Part shown: piece after piece, positions 16,394 to 23,794 of the stretch | How positions within the stretch are numbered: the stretch's first letter is position 1 | Layout: every line of letters begins with the position of its first letter | Origin: UBA10649 sp964597445 | Lineage (GTDB): Bacteria > Actinomycetota > Actinomycetes > S36-B12 | NCBI GenBank assembly: GCA_964597445.1 | Contig: CAZQXO010000004.1 | Location: forward strand, 20,216-84,215 | Direction: 5' to 3' | Length of the DNA: 64,000 nucleotides | Notes under the pieces: model-generated | What the model was told of the DNA's origin: nothing | Seen by the model: only the letters and a program-made list of their open reading frames with translations | Databases searched by the model: none | Made by a program: the position numbers and the translations under genes

Positions 16394-18012
16394 CCGACAG
16401 CCTCGGAATCCTGCAGCGCGTCTGCCACCTGTTGGACCGTCAGCCAGGAGCCCGGAGCCAGGATCTTCGCGACCTGCGGTGCGAACATCGGGGACGCCGT
16501 CACCACGTGCGATGTCGGGCCGTCGGCCACGACCTCGCCGTCCGCCAGGATGATGACCCGGTCAGCGATCTCCGCCACGAGTTCGACGTCATGCGTCGCC
16601 AGCACGATGGTGTGTCCTGCGTCCGCAAGGTCGGCGAGGATGCCCGCAAGGCGTGCCTTCGTCGGATAGTCCAGCCCACGGGTGGGCTCATCGAGCAGGA
16701 GGAGCGGCGGACGCGCTGCGAGGATGATGCAGAGGACGAGCAGCAGCCGCTGCCCCTCGGACAGGTCCCGAGGGTGAGCGCTGTCGACGATGTCGGGTGC
16801 CATGAGCGCGAGGAGCGCGCGGGTGGTGCCGAGATCCGCGCCCGCGTCACGGTCGGAGATCCGGCACTCCTCCGCAATCGTGGTGGCCTCCAGCAGGTCT
16901 GCCGGCTCCTGCGGCACGAGCCCGACGGAGTGGAGCAGGCTCGCGCCGGTGAGTTCCCGGGGATCGGCCTCGCCGATCCGGACGGTGCCCGACGGGCGCG
17001 GGCCGACCCCCACGAGCGCGTGGAGCAGAGTGGACTTTCCCGCACCGTTGCGGCCCATCAGCGCCACGATCTCACCGGGATGTGCGGTCACGGACACATG
17101 GGAGAGCGCAGTAGCAGAGCCGTAGCGAACACTGACGTCGTCAGTGGTGACGAGCGGTGGGGCGGCGTCACGCACCGCACGCAGTCGCGGCTGCTGGCCG
17201 ACGAGAAGATCGCGCAGGGATCCCGCGGCGCGCCGCGCATCGCGAACGGACAGGGGGAGAGGCTGCCACCCGGCCAGTCGGGCCAGTTCGACGACGGGAG
17301 GAGCGATCGGTGCCGTGCGCATCATCTCCGCCGGTGGGCCGAACGAGACCGGTCGCCCGTCGCCGGGGACGAGCAGCACCTGGTCGGCGTACTGCACGAC
17401 CCGCTCGAGTCGGTGCTCGGCCATGACGACGGTCACGCCCAGGTCATGCACCAGTCGCTGCAGCGCCGCGAGGACTTCCTCCGCGGCACCGGGGTCGAGG
17501 GCAGAGGTGGGCTCATCGAGCACTAGGACCCGCGGATGTGCTGCCAGCACCGCGCCGATCGCGACCCGCTGCCGCTGGCCCCCGGAGAGGGTGCGCAGTG
17601 CGCGCTGCCGGATGTCGGCAAGTCCGAGCAGGTCGAGAGTCTCCTCCACCCGTCGACGCATGACGTCCGGAGCAAGGCCGAGGCACTCCATCCCGTAGGC
17701 GAGCTCGTCCTCGACGGTGTCGGTCACGAAGCTGCTCATCGGGTCCTGAGGCACGACCCCGACCAGGTCGGCCAGCTCCCGAGGTGGGTGGCTCGCGGTG
17801 TCGCGTCCATCGACGGTGATGCGCCCGGTCAGTGTGCCGCCGGTGAAATGGGGCACGAGTCCGTTCATCGCGCGCAGGAGAGTCGTCTTGCCGCTGCCCG
17901 TGCGTCCGACGACGAGCACGAGCTCGCCCTCGGGAATCCGCAGGCTCACGTGATCGAGCGTGGGTCGGACCTGACCGGGGTAGGTGATGCTGACGTCGTC
18001 GAACACGATCAT
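16390..18012 (-). CDS. ecfA: ECF transporter fused double ATPase (EcfA-EcfA')
   Basis: The 540-residue protein contains two complete ABC ATPase domains. Domain 1 has Walker A GRTGSGKTT (36-44), signature LSGGQRQRV (142-150), Walker B VLVLDEPTS and a following His. Domain 2 has Walker A GRNGAGKST (320-328), signature LSEGQRLLL and LLLLDEPTR. It powers uptake with EcfT and the S component. In many bacteria the two ATPases are separate genes; here they are one chain. The ATG at 18012 overlaps the ecfT stop by 4 nt, and a longer start at 18258 would lie inside ecfT. Confidence 0.93.
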   Translation of the reverse strand: MIVFDDVSITYPGQVRPTLDHVSLRIPEGELVLVVGRTGSGKTTLLRAMNGLVPHFTGGTLTGRITVDGRDTASHPPRELADLVGVVPQDPMSSFVTDTVEDELAYGMECLGLAPDVMRRRVEETLDLLGLADIRQRALRTLSGGQRQRVAIGAVLAAHPRVLVLDEPTSALDPGAAEEVLAALQRLVHDLGVTVVMAEHRLERVVQYADQVLLVPGDGRPVSFGPPAEMMRTAPIAPPVVELARLAGWQPLPLSVRDARRAAGSLRDLLVGQQPRLRAVRDAAPPLVTTDDVSVRYGSATALSHVSVTAHPGEIVALMGRNGAGKSTLLHALVGVGPRPSGTVRIGEADPRELTGASLLHSVGLVPQEPADLLEATTIAEECRISDRDAGADLGTTRALLALMAPDIVDSAHPRDLSEGQRLLLVLCIILAARPPLLLLDEPTRGLDYPTKARLAGILADLADAGHTIVLATHDVELVAEIADRVIILADGEVVADGPTSHVVTASPMFAPQVAKILAPGSWLTVQQVADALQDSEAVG

Positions 18013-19130
18013 GCGACCACCTCCGCGCGTTCCCTCGTCGGCTGCGTCGTGACCCGGCTCGCGAGGGGAAGGGGAGGGGACGTCCAGGCGGGTGTGAGTG
18101 CGACACCGAGGGCCAGCACGGCGACCCACGGCAGAGTGGGCCAGGCGGGAGGATCGACGGTGGCGTCCATGCCCGGCACGCCCAGCCACCCCGCGGCCGC
18201 GAACGCTGCTGCGGTCACCGCGCCGGCCCCGGCGACTGCCCACTCGGGTGCCCGCCACGGATCCGGTCGGTAGCGGGTGCGCACGCGGGTTCGCCCGGCG
18301 CGCAGCACCGCGACCATCGTGGTCAGCGTCCCGAGGGCCATCATCGGCAGTCCGAGGTACGCGGGGGAGTCGGGGGAGACGAGGCCGAACACGCCGATGC
18401 AGGAGGCGACGAGGCCCGTCAGGAGCATGAGCGACGTCGTGCGCCGCTCGCGCACGGTGATGTCACCGCGTCGTCCGTAGCCGCGGGAGTCCATGGCTGC
18501 GGCGAGTGTCACGGATCGCTCGAGGGCGCCCTCGAGGACGGGGATGGCCGAGCCTGCCAGCGCGCGCATTCCCGTGCTGCTGCGTCCTCGCAGTCGACGA
18601 GCGGTGCGGAGCCGTTCGACGTCGGCGACGAGCTGCGGGGTGAAGGTCAGGGCGACGACCACGCTGACGCCCAGCTCGTACAGGGCTGCGGGCACCGACT
18701 TGAGCAGTCGGGTCGGCGATGCGAGCGAGTTCGCTGCTCCGACGCACACGAGGATCGTGGCGAGGCGCAGTCCGTCGTAGAAGGCCATCAGGAGTGATTC
18801 CGCCGTGACGCTGCCCCCGAGACGGATCCCGGCGAGCCACGCGGGCAGGTCGACCCCGGGAAGGTCCACAACCGTGGTGGTGCCGACCGATGCTCCGAAG
18901 ATCACTTGGACTGCAACGCGAATGACGATGACGACGAGGCCGAGCTTGAGGAAGAAGCCGAACGAGCGACCCCAGGGCTCCTGCGGTCGTCGGGCCTGGA
19001 CGACGAGGGCCGCGACCCCGATGAGGAGGACGAGGAGCAACGGGTTGGTCGTGCGGCTGGCAGCCGCGGCCATGCCCAGTGCCCAGACCCACCAGGCGCC
19101 CGGGTGCAGCCATCGAGCATCGCGGGTCAT
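18009..19130 (-). CDS. ecfT: ECF transporter transmembrane component EcfT
   Basis: A 373-residue membrane protein with helices in the first 110 residues and in the C-terminal third. The coupling region shows TARRLRGRSSTG and AAMDSRGYGRRG, the paired Arg-Gly motifs that contact the ATPases in EcfT proteins. The ATG at 19130 overlaps the upstream stop by 4 nt; an in-frame ATG at 19154 is less likely. It completes an ECF module with the fused ATPase and S component. Confidence 0.9.
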   Translation of the reverse strand: MTRDARWLHPGAWWVWALGMAAAASRTTNPLLLVLLIGVAALVVQARRPQEPWGRSFGFFLKLGLVVIVIRVAVQVIFGASVGTTTVVDLPGVDLPAWLAGIRLGGSVTAESLLMAFYDGLRLATILVCVGAANSLASPTRLLKSVPAALYELGVSVVVALTFTPQLVADVERLRTARRLRGRSSTGMRALAGSAIPVLEGALERSVTLAAAMDSRGYGRRGDITVRERRTTSLMLLTGLVASCIGVFGLVSPDSPAYLGLPMMALGTLTTMVAVLRAGRTRVRTRYRPDPWRAPEWAVAGAGAVTAAAFAAAGWLGVPGMDATVDPPAWPTLPWVAVLALGVALTPAWTSPPLPLASRVTTQPTRERAEVVA

Positions 19131-19876
19131 GAGCGCCTCCGGCGACGGAGCCACACGTACTGGAGCGCGCCGATGGCGAGCACGAGGATCACGGCCAGTG
19201 ACGCGACGGGGGATCCGGTCGACCCGGACACCTCACCCTCGGGTGCCTCGCCGCCGGTGCCGGCATTGAGAGCCGAGCCCGGGGTGTCGAGCAGGAGCCC
19301 GGGGGTGAGCGCATCGTCGGGTCCTGCGGCGGCCGCCGCGACGTCGGCGTCGTCGAGGATCGGTGCGCATTCTCGGGCGGGGTAGCCGCCCAGGCCGCAC
19401 ACGAGTCCGTTGTCCGTCCGCACCTCGAGGACGCTCCGGAGGACGTCGTAGGCGGTCGCGTCCGCTTCCGTCACGATGCACTCCGCACGCTGGTCGATCG
19501 GCGTCTCGCCGTCGGGGGCGATTCCCGGCGTGCCCGGGTCGATGATCAGGGCGATCCGCTTGGTGCCGTCGGTGGCTGCTACGCCACTGCACACGTCGGC
19601 GAAGTCGGGAGGCATGGACGGAGCGGCCTCTGCCGCACCCGAATCCGAGCTGATGGCGAAGCTCCAGCCCTCGACCGATCCGTCCTCGGGGACGGCCGTG
19701 GCGGGACCCTGCGTGGCGAAGGTCCAGTCCGTCTCTTCCGGACCGGCCTGCCAGTACGTCCAGAAGCGATACGCGGACGCCTCGGCGGGAGCGGCGAGGG
19801 CGGTCGCGAACGCACCGAGCAGCAGGACCGACATGGCCGGCCCCGCTGCTCGGTGACTCACGCGCGTCCTCGCCAT
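19127..19876 (-). CDS. Exported, membrane-anchored SCO2322-like protein with DUF4430/transcobalamin-beta-like segment
   Basis: This 249-residue protein has an N-terminal signal sequence (about 1-34), an extracellular domain and one C-terminal membrane helix (about 225-243) ending in a basic tail. The aromatic block YRFWTYWQAGPEETDWTF and VEGWSF, followed by DATAYDVLRSVLEV and NGLVCGLGGYP, resemble by eye the DUF4430-type beta domain that forms the C-terminal half of transcobalamin and intrinsic factor. Its place between a secreted alpha-barrel protein and ecfT, under a B12 riboswitch, suggests an envelope-anchored corrinoid-binding partner. That role is inference; the exported and anchored topology is clear. 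Confidence 0.65.
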   Translation of the reverse strand: MARTRVSHRAAGPAMSVLLLGAFATALAAPAEASAYRFWTYWQAGPEETDWTFATQGPATAVPEDGSVEGWSFAISSDSGAAEAAPSMPPDFADVCSGVAATDGTKRIALIIDPGTPGIAPDGETPIDQRAECIVTEADATAYDVLRSVLEVRTDNGLVCGLGGYPARECAPILDDADVAAAAAGPDDALTPGLLLDTPGSALNAGTGGEAPEGEVSGSTGSPVASLAVILVLAIGALQYVWLRRRRRS

Positions 19877-19880
19877 CGGA

Positions 19881-20936
19881 CTAGCGGCGCATCGAGGAGG
19901 ACAGGGTCGTGACGAGGTTGACCCCGCCGAACGACGTGGGCCTCGCTCCGGTCGCCTCGGCGACCATCAGCAGCAGCCCTGCTGCCCCGGGGCTCCCGGA
20001 CGCGTAGGTGCCCGCGTTGGCCTTCAGTGCCGCTGTTCCGCGTGCGATCGCAGCGCGACCCTCGCGGGCGAGGCTCAGGCCGAGGACGGCGTAGGCCGTC
20101 GAGGCGTAGTCCGGGCCGCCCATGGATGAGTCCAGCACTCCTGACCTCGACAGGTTCGAGGCGAGGTAGCTGATCCCCTTCGCTCGAGCAGTGTTCGCGC
20201 AGGCCGCAGAGGCACCCGCGGCAGGCTGGCGGGTGACCGGCAGGGAGCCCGTGATCCCGAGGACGCCCTGCGACGTCGCGAGGCCGTCGGGCCGGCTGCC
20301 CGGCTGGTAGGCGAAGCCGCCGCCGCTGGCGCAGGAGGAGGCGGTGCTGCCCAGGAAGCGCATGGCCTCGCGGTAGGGCGACGATCCGAGATTGCCACCC
20401 CACGTGTTCGCGGCCGCGAGGGCGAGTCCGGTGGAGTTCGCGTCGGAGGCTCCCCCGGGGAAGTACGGCCAGCCGCCATCGGCGTTCTGCTGCTGACGGA
20501 TCCATCGCCCCGCTGCCTCGGCGGCATCCACGACCCTCGAGAGCTGTGCCGGCTTCAGGGTGATCCTGCTGTCATCGAGGGCCATGAGGGCCATCAGTGC
20601 CATGGCCGTGCTGTTGGTGTCGGGTCCGGTGTAGGTGGCGGGGTCCGGGGACGCGCACGGCTCCGACGTGGTGGGTCGGTAGTCCTCGAAGGATCCATCG
20701 GCGCACTGCTGGCGCAGCAGCCAGGAGACGGCGGCCGCAGGAGGGGTGATCTCGTGTGCGGTCAGGCCCAGGAGGCCGAGAGACTGGCGGAAGACCCCGT
20801 CGTATGTGGGGTCCGACGCCCCGTAGAGGCCGGCGTCGGGCGTGGCGGCCGCAGCCGTGCCGACTCCGGTGGACAGGGCTGCCGTGGCGCTGATGAGGGC
20901 GACGGCGGCGCGCCGGCGCACCAAGGTGCGAAGCAT
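19881..20936 (-). CDS. Secreted prenyltransferase/squalene-oxidase-repeat (alpha6/alpha6 barrel) protein, possible transcobalamin-alpha-like
   Basis: The 351-residue protein has a signal peptide with an AAAA cleavage region near 31. Repeated helix-hairpin motifs follow: SWLLRQQCADGSFEDY, RWIRQQQNADGGWPYFPG (QW-type), DTNSTAMALMALMAL, DANSTGLALAAANTW, DGLATSQGVLGITG and DYASTAYAVLGLSL. This is the alpha-toroid fold of terpene cyclases and of the alpha domain of transcobalamin/intrinsic factor. No catalytic DxDD-type motif is seen, and it carries cysteine pairs typical of exported proteins. It is first in the riboswitch operon, so extracellular corrinoid capture is more likely than terpene chemistry. 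The start is set by AAGG before the ATG at 20936. Confidence 0.7.
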   Translation of the reverse strand: MLRTLVRRRAAVALISATAALSTGVGTAAAATPDAGLYGASDPTYDGVFRQSLGLLGLTAHEITPPAAAVSWLLRQQCADGSFEDYRPTTSEPCASPDPATYTGPDTNSTAMALMALMALDDSRITLKPAQLSRVVDAAEAAGRWIRQQQNADGGWPYFPGGASDANSTGLALAAANTWGGNLGSSPYREAMRFLGSTASSCASGGGFAYQPGSRPDGLATSQGVLGITGSLPVTRQPAAGASAACANTARAKGISYLASNLSRSGVLDSSMGGPDYASTAYAVLGLSLAREGRAAIARGTAALKANAGTYASGSPGAAGLLLMVAEATGARPTSFGGVNLVTTLSSSMRR

Positions 20937-20980
20937 GGGTGCCTTTCAGGTGAGCGGTGCCGGATCAGGGGGCACGCATC

Positions 20981-21018
20981 CTGAAAAGCGCGATCCCCGC
21001 AGCGCGGGCGCTGCGGGG
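20981..21018 (-). terminator. Intrinsic terminator in the riboswitch expression platform
   Basis: On the minus strand a perfect 10-bp hairpin (arms 21009-21018 and 20995-21004, 4-nt loop) is followed by ATCGCGCTTTT. It lies between the cobalamin aptamer and the first gene of the operon, so folding of this hairpin would stop transcription. Confidence 0.8.
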
Positions 21019-21024
21019 AGCATG

Positions 21025-21198
21025 GGTCAGGACCCGAGCTCCCGTCCCGTTACCTCGACGGATGGAGCCGCTCGCGTTCGCCAGGTGCTCCGACTCTCCC
21101 CGGTTCAGGGCTGGGCCCTGACGTGGGAACACGGTTGCGGGACAGCGCCGGATTCGCACCGGACTTCCCCTGGACGTCGAACGAGTGGTGTTCAGTTG
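21025..21198 (-). promoter_or_regulatory. Cobalamin riboswitch
   Basis: The minus-strand RNA has the core GGGGAAGTCCGGTGCGAATC, CCGGCGCTGTCCCGCAACCG and, further on, the B12-box-like AGTCGGAGCACCTGGC (21080-21095), all characteristic of the cobalamin aptamer. A closing P1 helix can be drawn between CTCGTTCG (21178-21185) and CGAACGCGAG (21071-21080, one bulge). A terminator hairpin follows at 20981-21018. The switch should turn off the ten-gene corrinoid uptake and salvage operon (20936 down to 11528) when cobalamin is bound. The outer limits given are approximate. Confidence 0.93.
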
Positions 21199-21205
21199 TG
21201 GGGGC

Positions 21206-21235
21206 ATCCGACCACGGGGCGCATACCCGTGTCAA
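21206..21235 (-). promoter_or_regulatory. Promoter of the corrinoid operon (-35 TTGACA, -10 TCGGAT)
   Basis: The minus strand has a perfect -35 TTGACA (21230-21235), an 18-nt spacer and TCGGAT (21206-21211). Transcription would start near 21199, just before the riboswitch aptamer. Confidence 0.55.
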
Positions 21236-21256
21236 AGGTTTCGGGCATCGGGTGCG

Positions 21257-21463
21257 TCACCCCTCGGGATGGAGTCCCATGGGGCCGTAGACCTCCCGCT
21301 GCTCCTCGAGGAGCACGACCTGATGCACCCCGGAGTCGAGGAGGTCCCTCCAGCTCTCGCCGATCCACGTCTCGGCGTCGGACTGCGAGGGGAAGGACTG
21401 AGAGCAGCCGGATCCCACCGGCGACCCGTCCGATGCCTCGAGGCGCCAGAACCACTGGCTCAT
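21257..21463 (-). CDS. Conserved actinobacterial hypothetical protein (68 aa)
   Basis: A small soluble protein beginning MSQWFWRLEASDG, with FPSQSDAETWIGESWRDLL and a QREVYGP tail. The pattern (aromatic N-terminus, a helix with DAExWIGExWRxLL, then a strand with VxLLE) recurs in actinobacterial genomes next to DUF3043 genes, but no function is known. The start overlaps the stop of the DUF3043 gene by 4 nt, so the two are coupled. It ends about 20 bp before the promoter of the corrinoid operon and is probably not part of it. Confidence 0.75.
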   Translation of the reverse strand: MSQWFWRLEASDGSPVGSGCSQSFPSQSDAETWIGESWRDLLDSGVHQVVLLEEQREVYGPMGLHPEG

Positions 21464-22065
21464 CGTCGTTCGACCGGTGCGCCGCCGCGCTTGACCTTGG
21501 GCGGCGGGATGCGAAGTCGGCGCAGCTGGAGCGTGCGCAGGATGGCGTAGAGGGTGATGCCCTTGCGCTCGGCCTTGTCGGGGAACTGCTTGGCGGCTCG
21601 ACGGTTCAGCGTCACCAGCAGGATGACGGTGTCGATCACGATCAGCGCGGTGAACGCGAAGAAGGCCAACGAGACGAAGGACTGCACGGCCGGGTTCTGG
21701 ACGAATCCGAGCACGAGCACGGCGATCGCGACGAAGATGAAGAACTCGGCGATCGTGAACCGCGAGTCGACGAAGTCCCGTGTGAAGGCTTTGGCGGGAC
21801 CTTGGTCGCGCGGCGGAAGGTAGCGATCGTCACCCGCCATCATGGCCGCGCGGGCCTTCGCGCGCTCGGCCCGATCCCGCTCACGAGCGGCCTTCTTGGC
21901 GGCCCGGGGGTCCTTGGGGATCTTCAGCTGCTGCTTGCGGGCTGCCTCAGCCTCCTTGCGGGACGGCGTCGGGCGGCCCTTCGGCGCACGCGGGTCCTCC
22001 AGGGAGGTGTCGTCCGCATTCGACGGGACGTCATCGGGGGCGGGGGGCTTCTGGCGTCCGAACAT
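21460..22065 (-). CDS. DUF3043 family membrane protein
   Basis: The 201-residue protein has a long charged N-terminal region, Lys/Arg/Glu-rich from 20 to 80 (likely coiled or disordered). Two membrane helices follow at about 103-122 and 130-152, then a basic C-terminal tail (LRTLQLRRLRIPPPKVK). This matches the DUF3043 family of actinobacteria; function is unknown. A TAGGCT -10 box lies 8 nt upstream of the ATG. It is divergent from pspA and shares a 75-bp intergenic region with it. Confidence 0.82.
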   Translation of the reverse strand: MFGRQKPPAPDDVPSNADDTSLEDPRAPKGRPTPSRKEAEAARKQQLKIPKDPRAAKKAARERDRAERAKARAAMMAGDDRYLPPRDQGPAKAFTRDFVDSRFTIAEFFIFVAIAVLVLGFVQNPAVQSFVSLAFFAFTALIVIDTVILLVTLNRRAAKQFPDKAERKGITLYAILRTLQLRRLRIPPPKVKRGGAPVERR

Positions 22066-22073
22066 GATGCTCG

Positions 22074-22079
22074 AGCCTA
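22074..22079 (-). promoter_or_regulatory. -10 box (TAGGCT) for the DUF3043 gene
   Basis: TAGGCT on the minus strand sits 8 nt upstream of the ATG at 22065. Confidence 0.45.
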
Positions 22080-22100
22080 ATGGGAATCCCGGGCAGAGGT

Positions 22101-22106
22101 TAGGCT
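22101..22106 (+). promoter_or_regulatory. -10 box (TAGGCT) for pspA, with 5' leader
   Basis: TAGGCT lies about 33 nt before the pspA ATG, and the leader contains a gaggaaagg ribosome-binding site. Unlike many genes in this window, pspA thus seems to have a normal leader. Confidence 0.45.
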
Positions 22107-22139
22107 GGTGTCACCGTCCTCGAGGAAAGGTCTTCCGCC

Positions 22140-22868
22140 ATGGGTCTGTGGCAGCGCTTCACCCTGATCTTCAAGTCCAAGGCGAACAAGGCGCTCGATC
22201 GCGCCGAGGACCCCCGCGAGACTCTGGACTACTCGTACGAGAAGCAGCTCGAGCTGCTCCAGAAGGTGCGTCGTGGAGTGGCGGATGTCGCCACGAGCCG
22301 CAAGCGGCTCGAACTGCAGATCCAGGGCCTCGCCCAGCAGGAGGGCAAGCTGGAGCAGCAGGCCAAGGCGGCGCTGGCGGGTGGACGGGAGGATCTCGCC
22401 CGGGAGGCCCTGACCCGTCGCAGTGGGCTGCACACGCAGATCGCCGACCTGCAGGCCCAGCTGGCGACGCTCCAGGAGCAGGAGGAGAAGTTGACGGTCG
22501 CGGCGCAGCAGCTCCAGTCCAAGGTGGAGGCCTTCCGCACCAAGAAGGAGACCATCAAGGCGACCTACTCGGCGGCGGAGGCCCAGGCGAAGATCGGCGA
22601 GGCTGTCGCGGGCATCTCCAGCGAGCTCGGTGATGTCGGCCTCGCGGTGCAGCGCGCTGAGGACAAGACAGCTCAGATGCAGGCTCGCGCCGGGGCGATC
22701 GACGAGCTCGTGGCCAGCGGGGCGCTGACGGACGTGACCTCCATGGGCAAGGACGACATCACCGTGGAGCTCGAGCGCATGGCGAGCGAGAACGACGTGA
22801 ACGCCCAGCTCGAGGCGATGAAGCGCGAACTCGAGTCCGGTGGCGGCACGCCACAGATCACGCAGTAG
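22140..22868 (+). CDS. pspA: PspA/IM30 family envelope-stress protein
   Basis: The 242-residue protein is almost wholly alpha-helical coiled coil. It starts MGLWQRFTLIFKSKANKALD, the N-terminal amphipathic helix, followed by AEDPRETLDYSYEKQLELLQ, both signature regions of PspA/IM30. Family members are ESCRT-III-like and protect the inner membrane under stress. It is followed by a membrane protease (HtpX) and a PspAB-type gene on the same strand with 17- and 6-nt gaps, so the three probably form one envelope-maintenance operon. Confidence 0.93.
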   Translation: MGLWQRFTLIFKSKANKALDRAEDPRETLDYSYEKQLELLQKVRRGVADVATSRKRLELQIQGLAQQEGKLEQQAKAALAGGREDLAREALTRRSGLHTQIADLQAQLATLQEQEEKLTVAAQQLQSKVEAFRTKKETIKATYSAAEAQAKIGEAVAGISSELGDVGLAVQRAEDKTAQMQARAGAIDELVASGALTDVTSMGKDDITVELERMASENDVNAQLEAMKRELESGGGTPQITQ

Positions 22869-22885
22869 GTCGGTGGGCTGAGCTC

Positions 22886-23788
22886 ATGCGTGCGACCCGC
22901 TACGGGACGGATAGGGGACTCTCCGCCCGCATGATGGGCACCCTGTTCGGCATCGGCCTGCTGTACGTGATCCTCGCGGCGCTGTTGCTGGCGCTGGGCT
23001 TCAACGCGTTCTTCGTCCTCGCCCTGAGCGGCGGTCTCCTGTTCGCCCAGTGGTGGTTCTCCGACTCTCTGGCGATGTCCGCGATGCGGGCTGTCGTGGT
23101 CACGCCGGAGCAGGCACCGCAGCTTCATGCCCTCGTCGATCGAGTGTGCGCGATGGCCGACATGGAGAAGCCCCGCATCGGCATCGCCGAGAGTGATGTG
23201 CCGAATGCCTTCGCGACGGGACGCACCCCGAGTCGGTCGGTCATCGTCGTGACGACGGGTCTCCTGCGCCGACTGGATCAGGAGGAGCTCGAGGGGGTCC
23301 TCGCCCATGAGCTGTCGCACGTCGCGCACCGCGACGTCACGGTCATGACGGTGGCCTCCTTCACCGCGATCCTCGCCGGCTTCATGGCGCGGAGTGTGAT
23401 GTGGTCGAGCATGGGACGCAATCGCGACCAGAACACGGCGCTGCTCTTCCTCGTCGTGATGGTGGTGAGCGTCCTCGTCTACTTCATCTCCTTCATCCTC
23501 ATGCGCGCCCTATCGAGGTATCGAGAGCTGGGTGCGGATCGTGGCGCGGCCCTGCTGACCGGACGGCCCTCGGCCCTGGCGCGGGCGCTGCAGAAGATCT
23601 CCGGTGACATGGCGGCGATCCCGACCCGGGATCTTCGCCAGATGGAGCCCGTGAGCGCGTTCGCCTTCGCCCCCGCGCTGGTGAAGGGGGGAGGCTTCAG
23701 CCTCGAGTCGATCATGGCCACCCACCCTTCGCTGGACAAGCGGCTCGCGCAGCTCGCCCGGATCTCGGCCGAGCTCGGCGAGCGGTAG
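22886..23788 (+). CDS. htpX: M48 family membrane zinc protease HtpX
   Basis: HtpX degrades damaged membrane proteins. The 300-residue protein has two N-terminal helices (about 18-37 and 41-57), then the zinc-binding HELSHVAHRD (141-150) and two further hydrophobic stretches. The downstream metal-ligand Glu region reads RELGADRGAALLTG. The ATG at 22886 is accepted although its RBS is weak; an alternative ATG lies about 45 nt downstream. The gene lies between pspA and the PspAB gene, consistent with a membrane stress function. Confidence 0.92.
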   Translation: MRATRYGTDRGLSARMMGTLFGIGLLYVILAALLLALGFNAFFVLALSGGLLFAQWWFSDSLAMSAMRAVVVTPEQAPQLHALVDRVCAMADMEKPRIGIAESDVPNAFATGRTPSRSVIVVTTGLLRRLDQEELEGVLAHELSHVAHRDVTVMTVASFTAILAGFMARSVMWSSMGRNRDQNTALLFLVVMVVSVLVYFISFILMRALSRYRELGADRGAALLTGRPSALARALQKISGDMAAIPTRDLRQMEPVSAFAFAPALVKGGGFSLESIMATHPSLDKRLAQLARISAELGER

Positions 23789-23794
23789 GCGCGC

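Noticed and set aside
19881..20936. Reading the secreted repeat protein as a terpene cyclase or prenyltransferase.
   Set aside because: The repeats fit the fold, but no catalytic DxDD-type motif is seen, the protein is exported, and the gene is under B12 control. The name by similarity would mislead.
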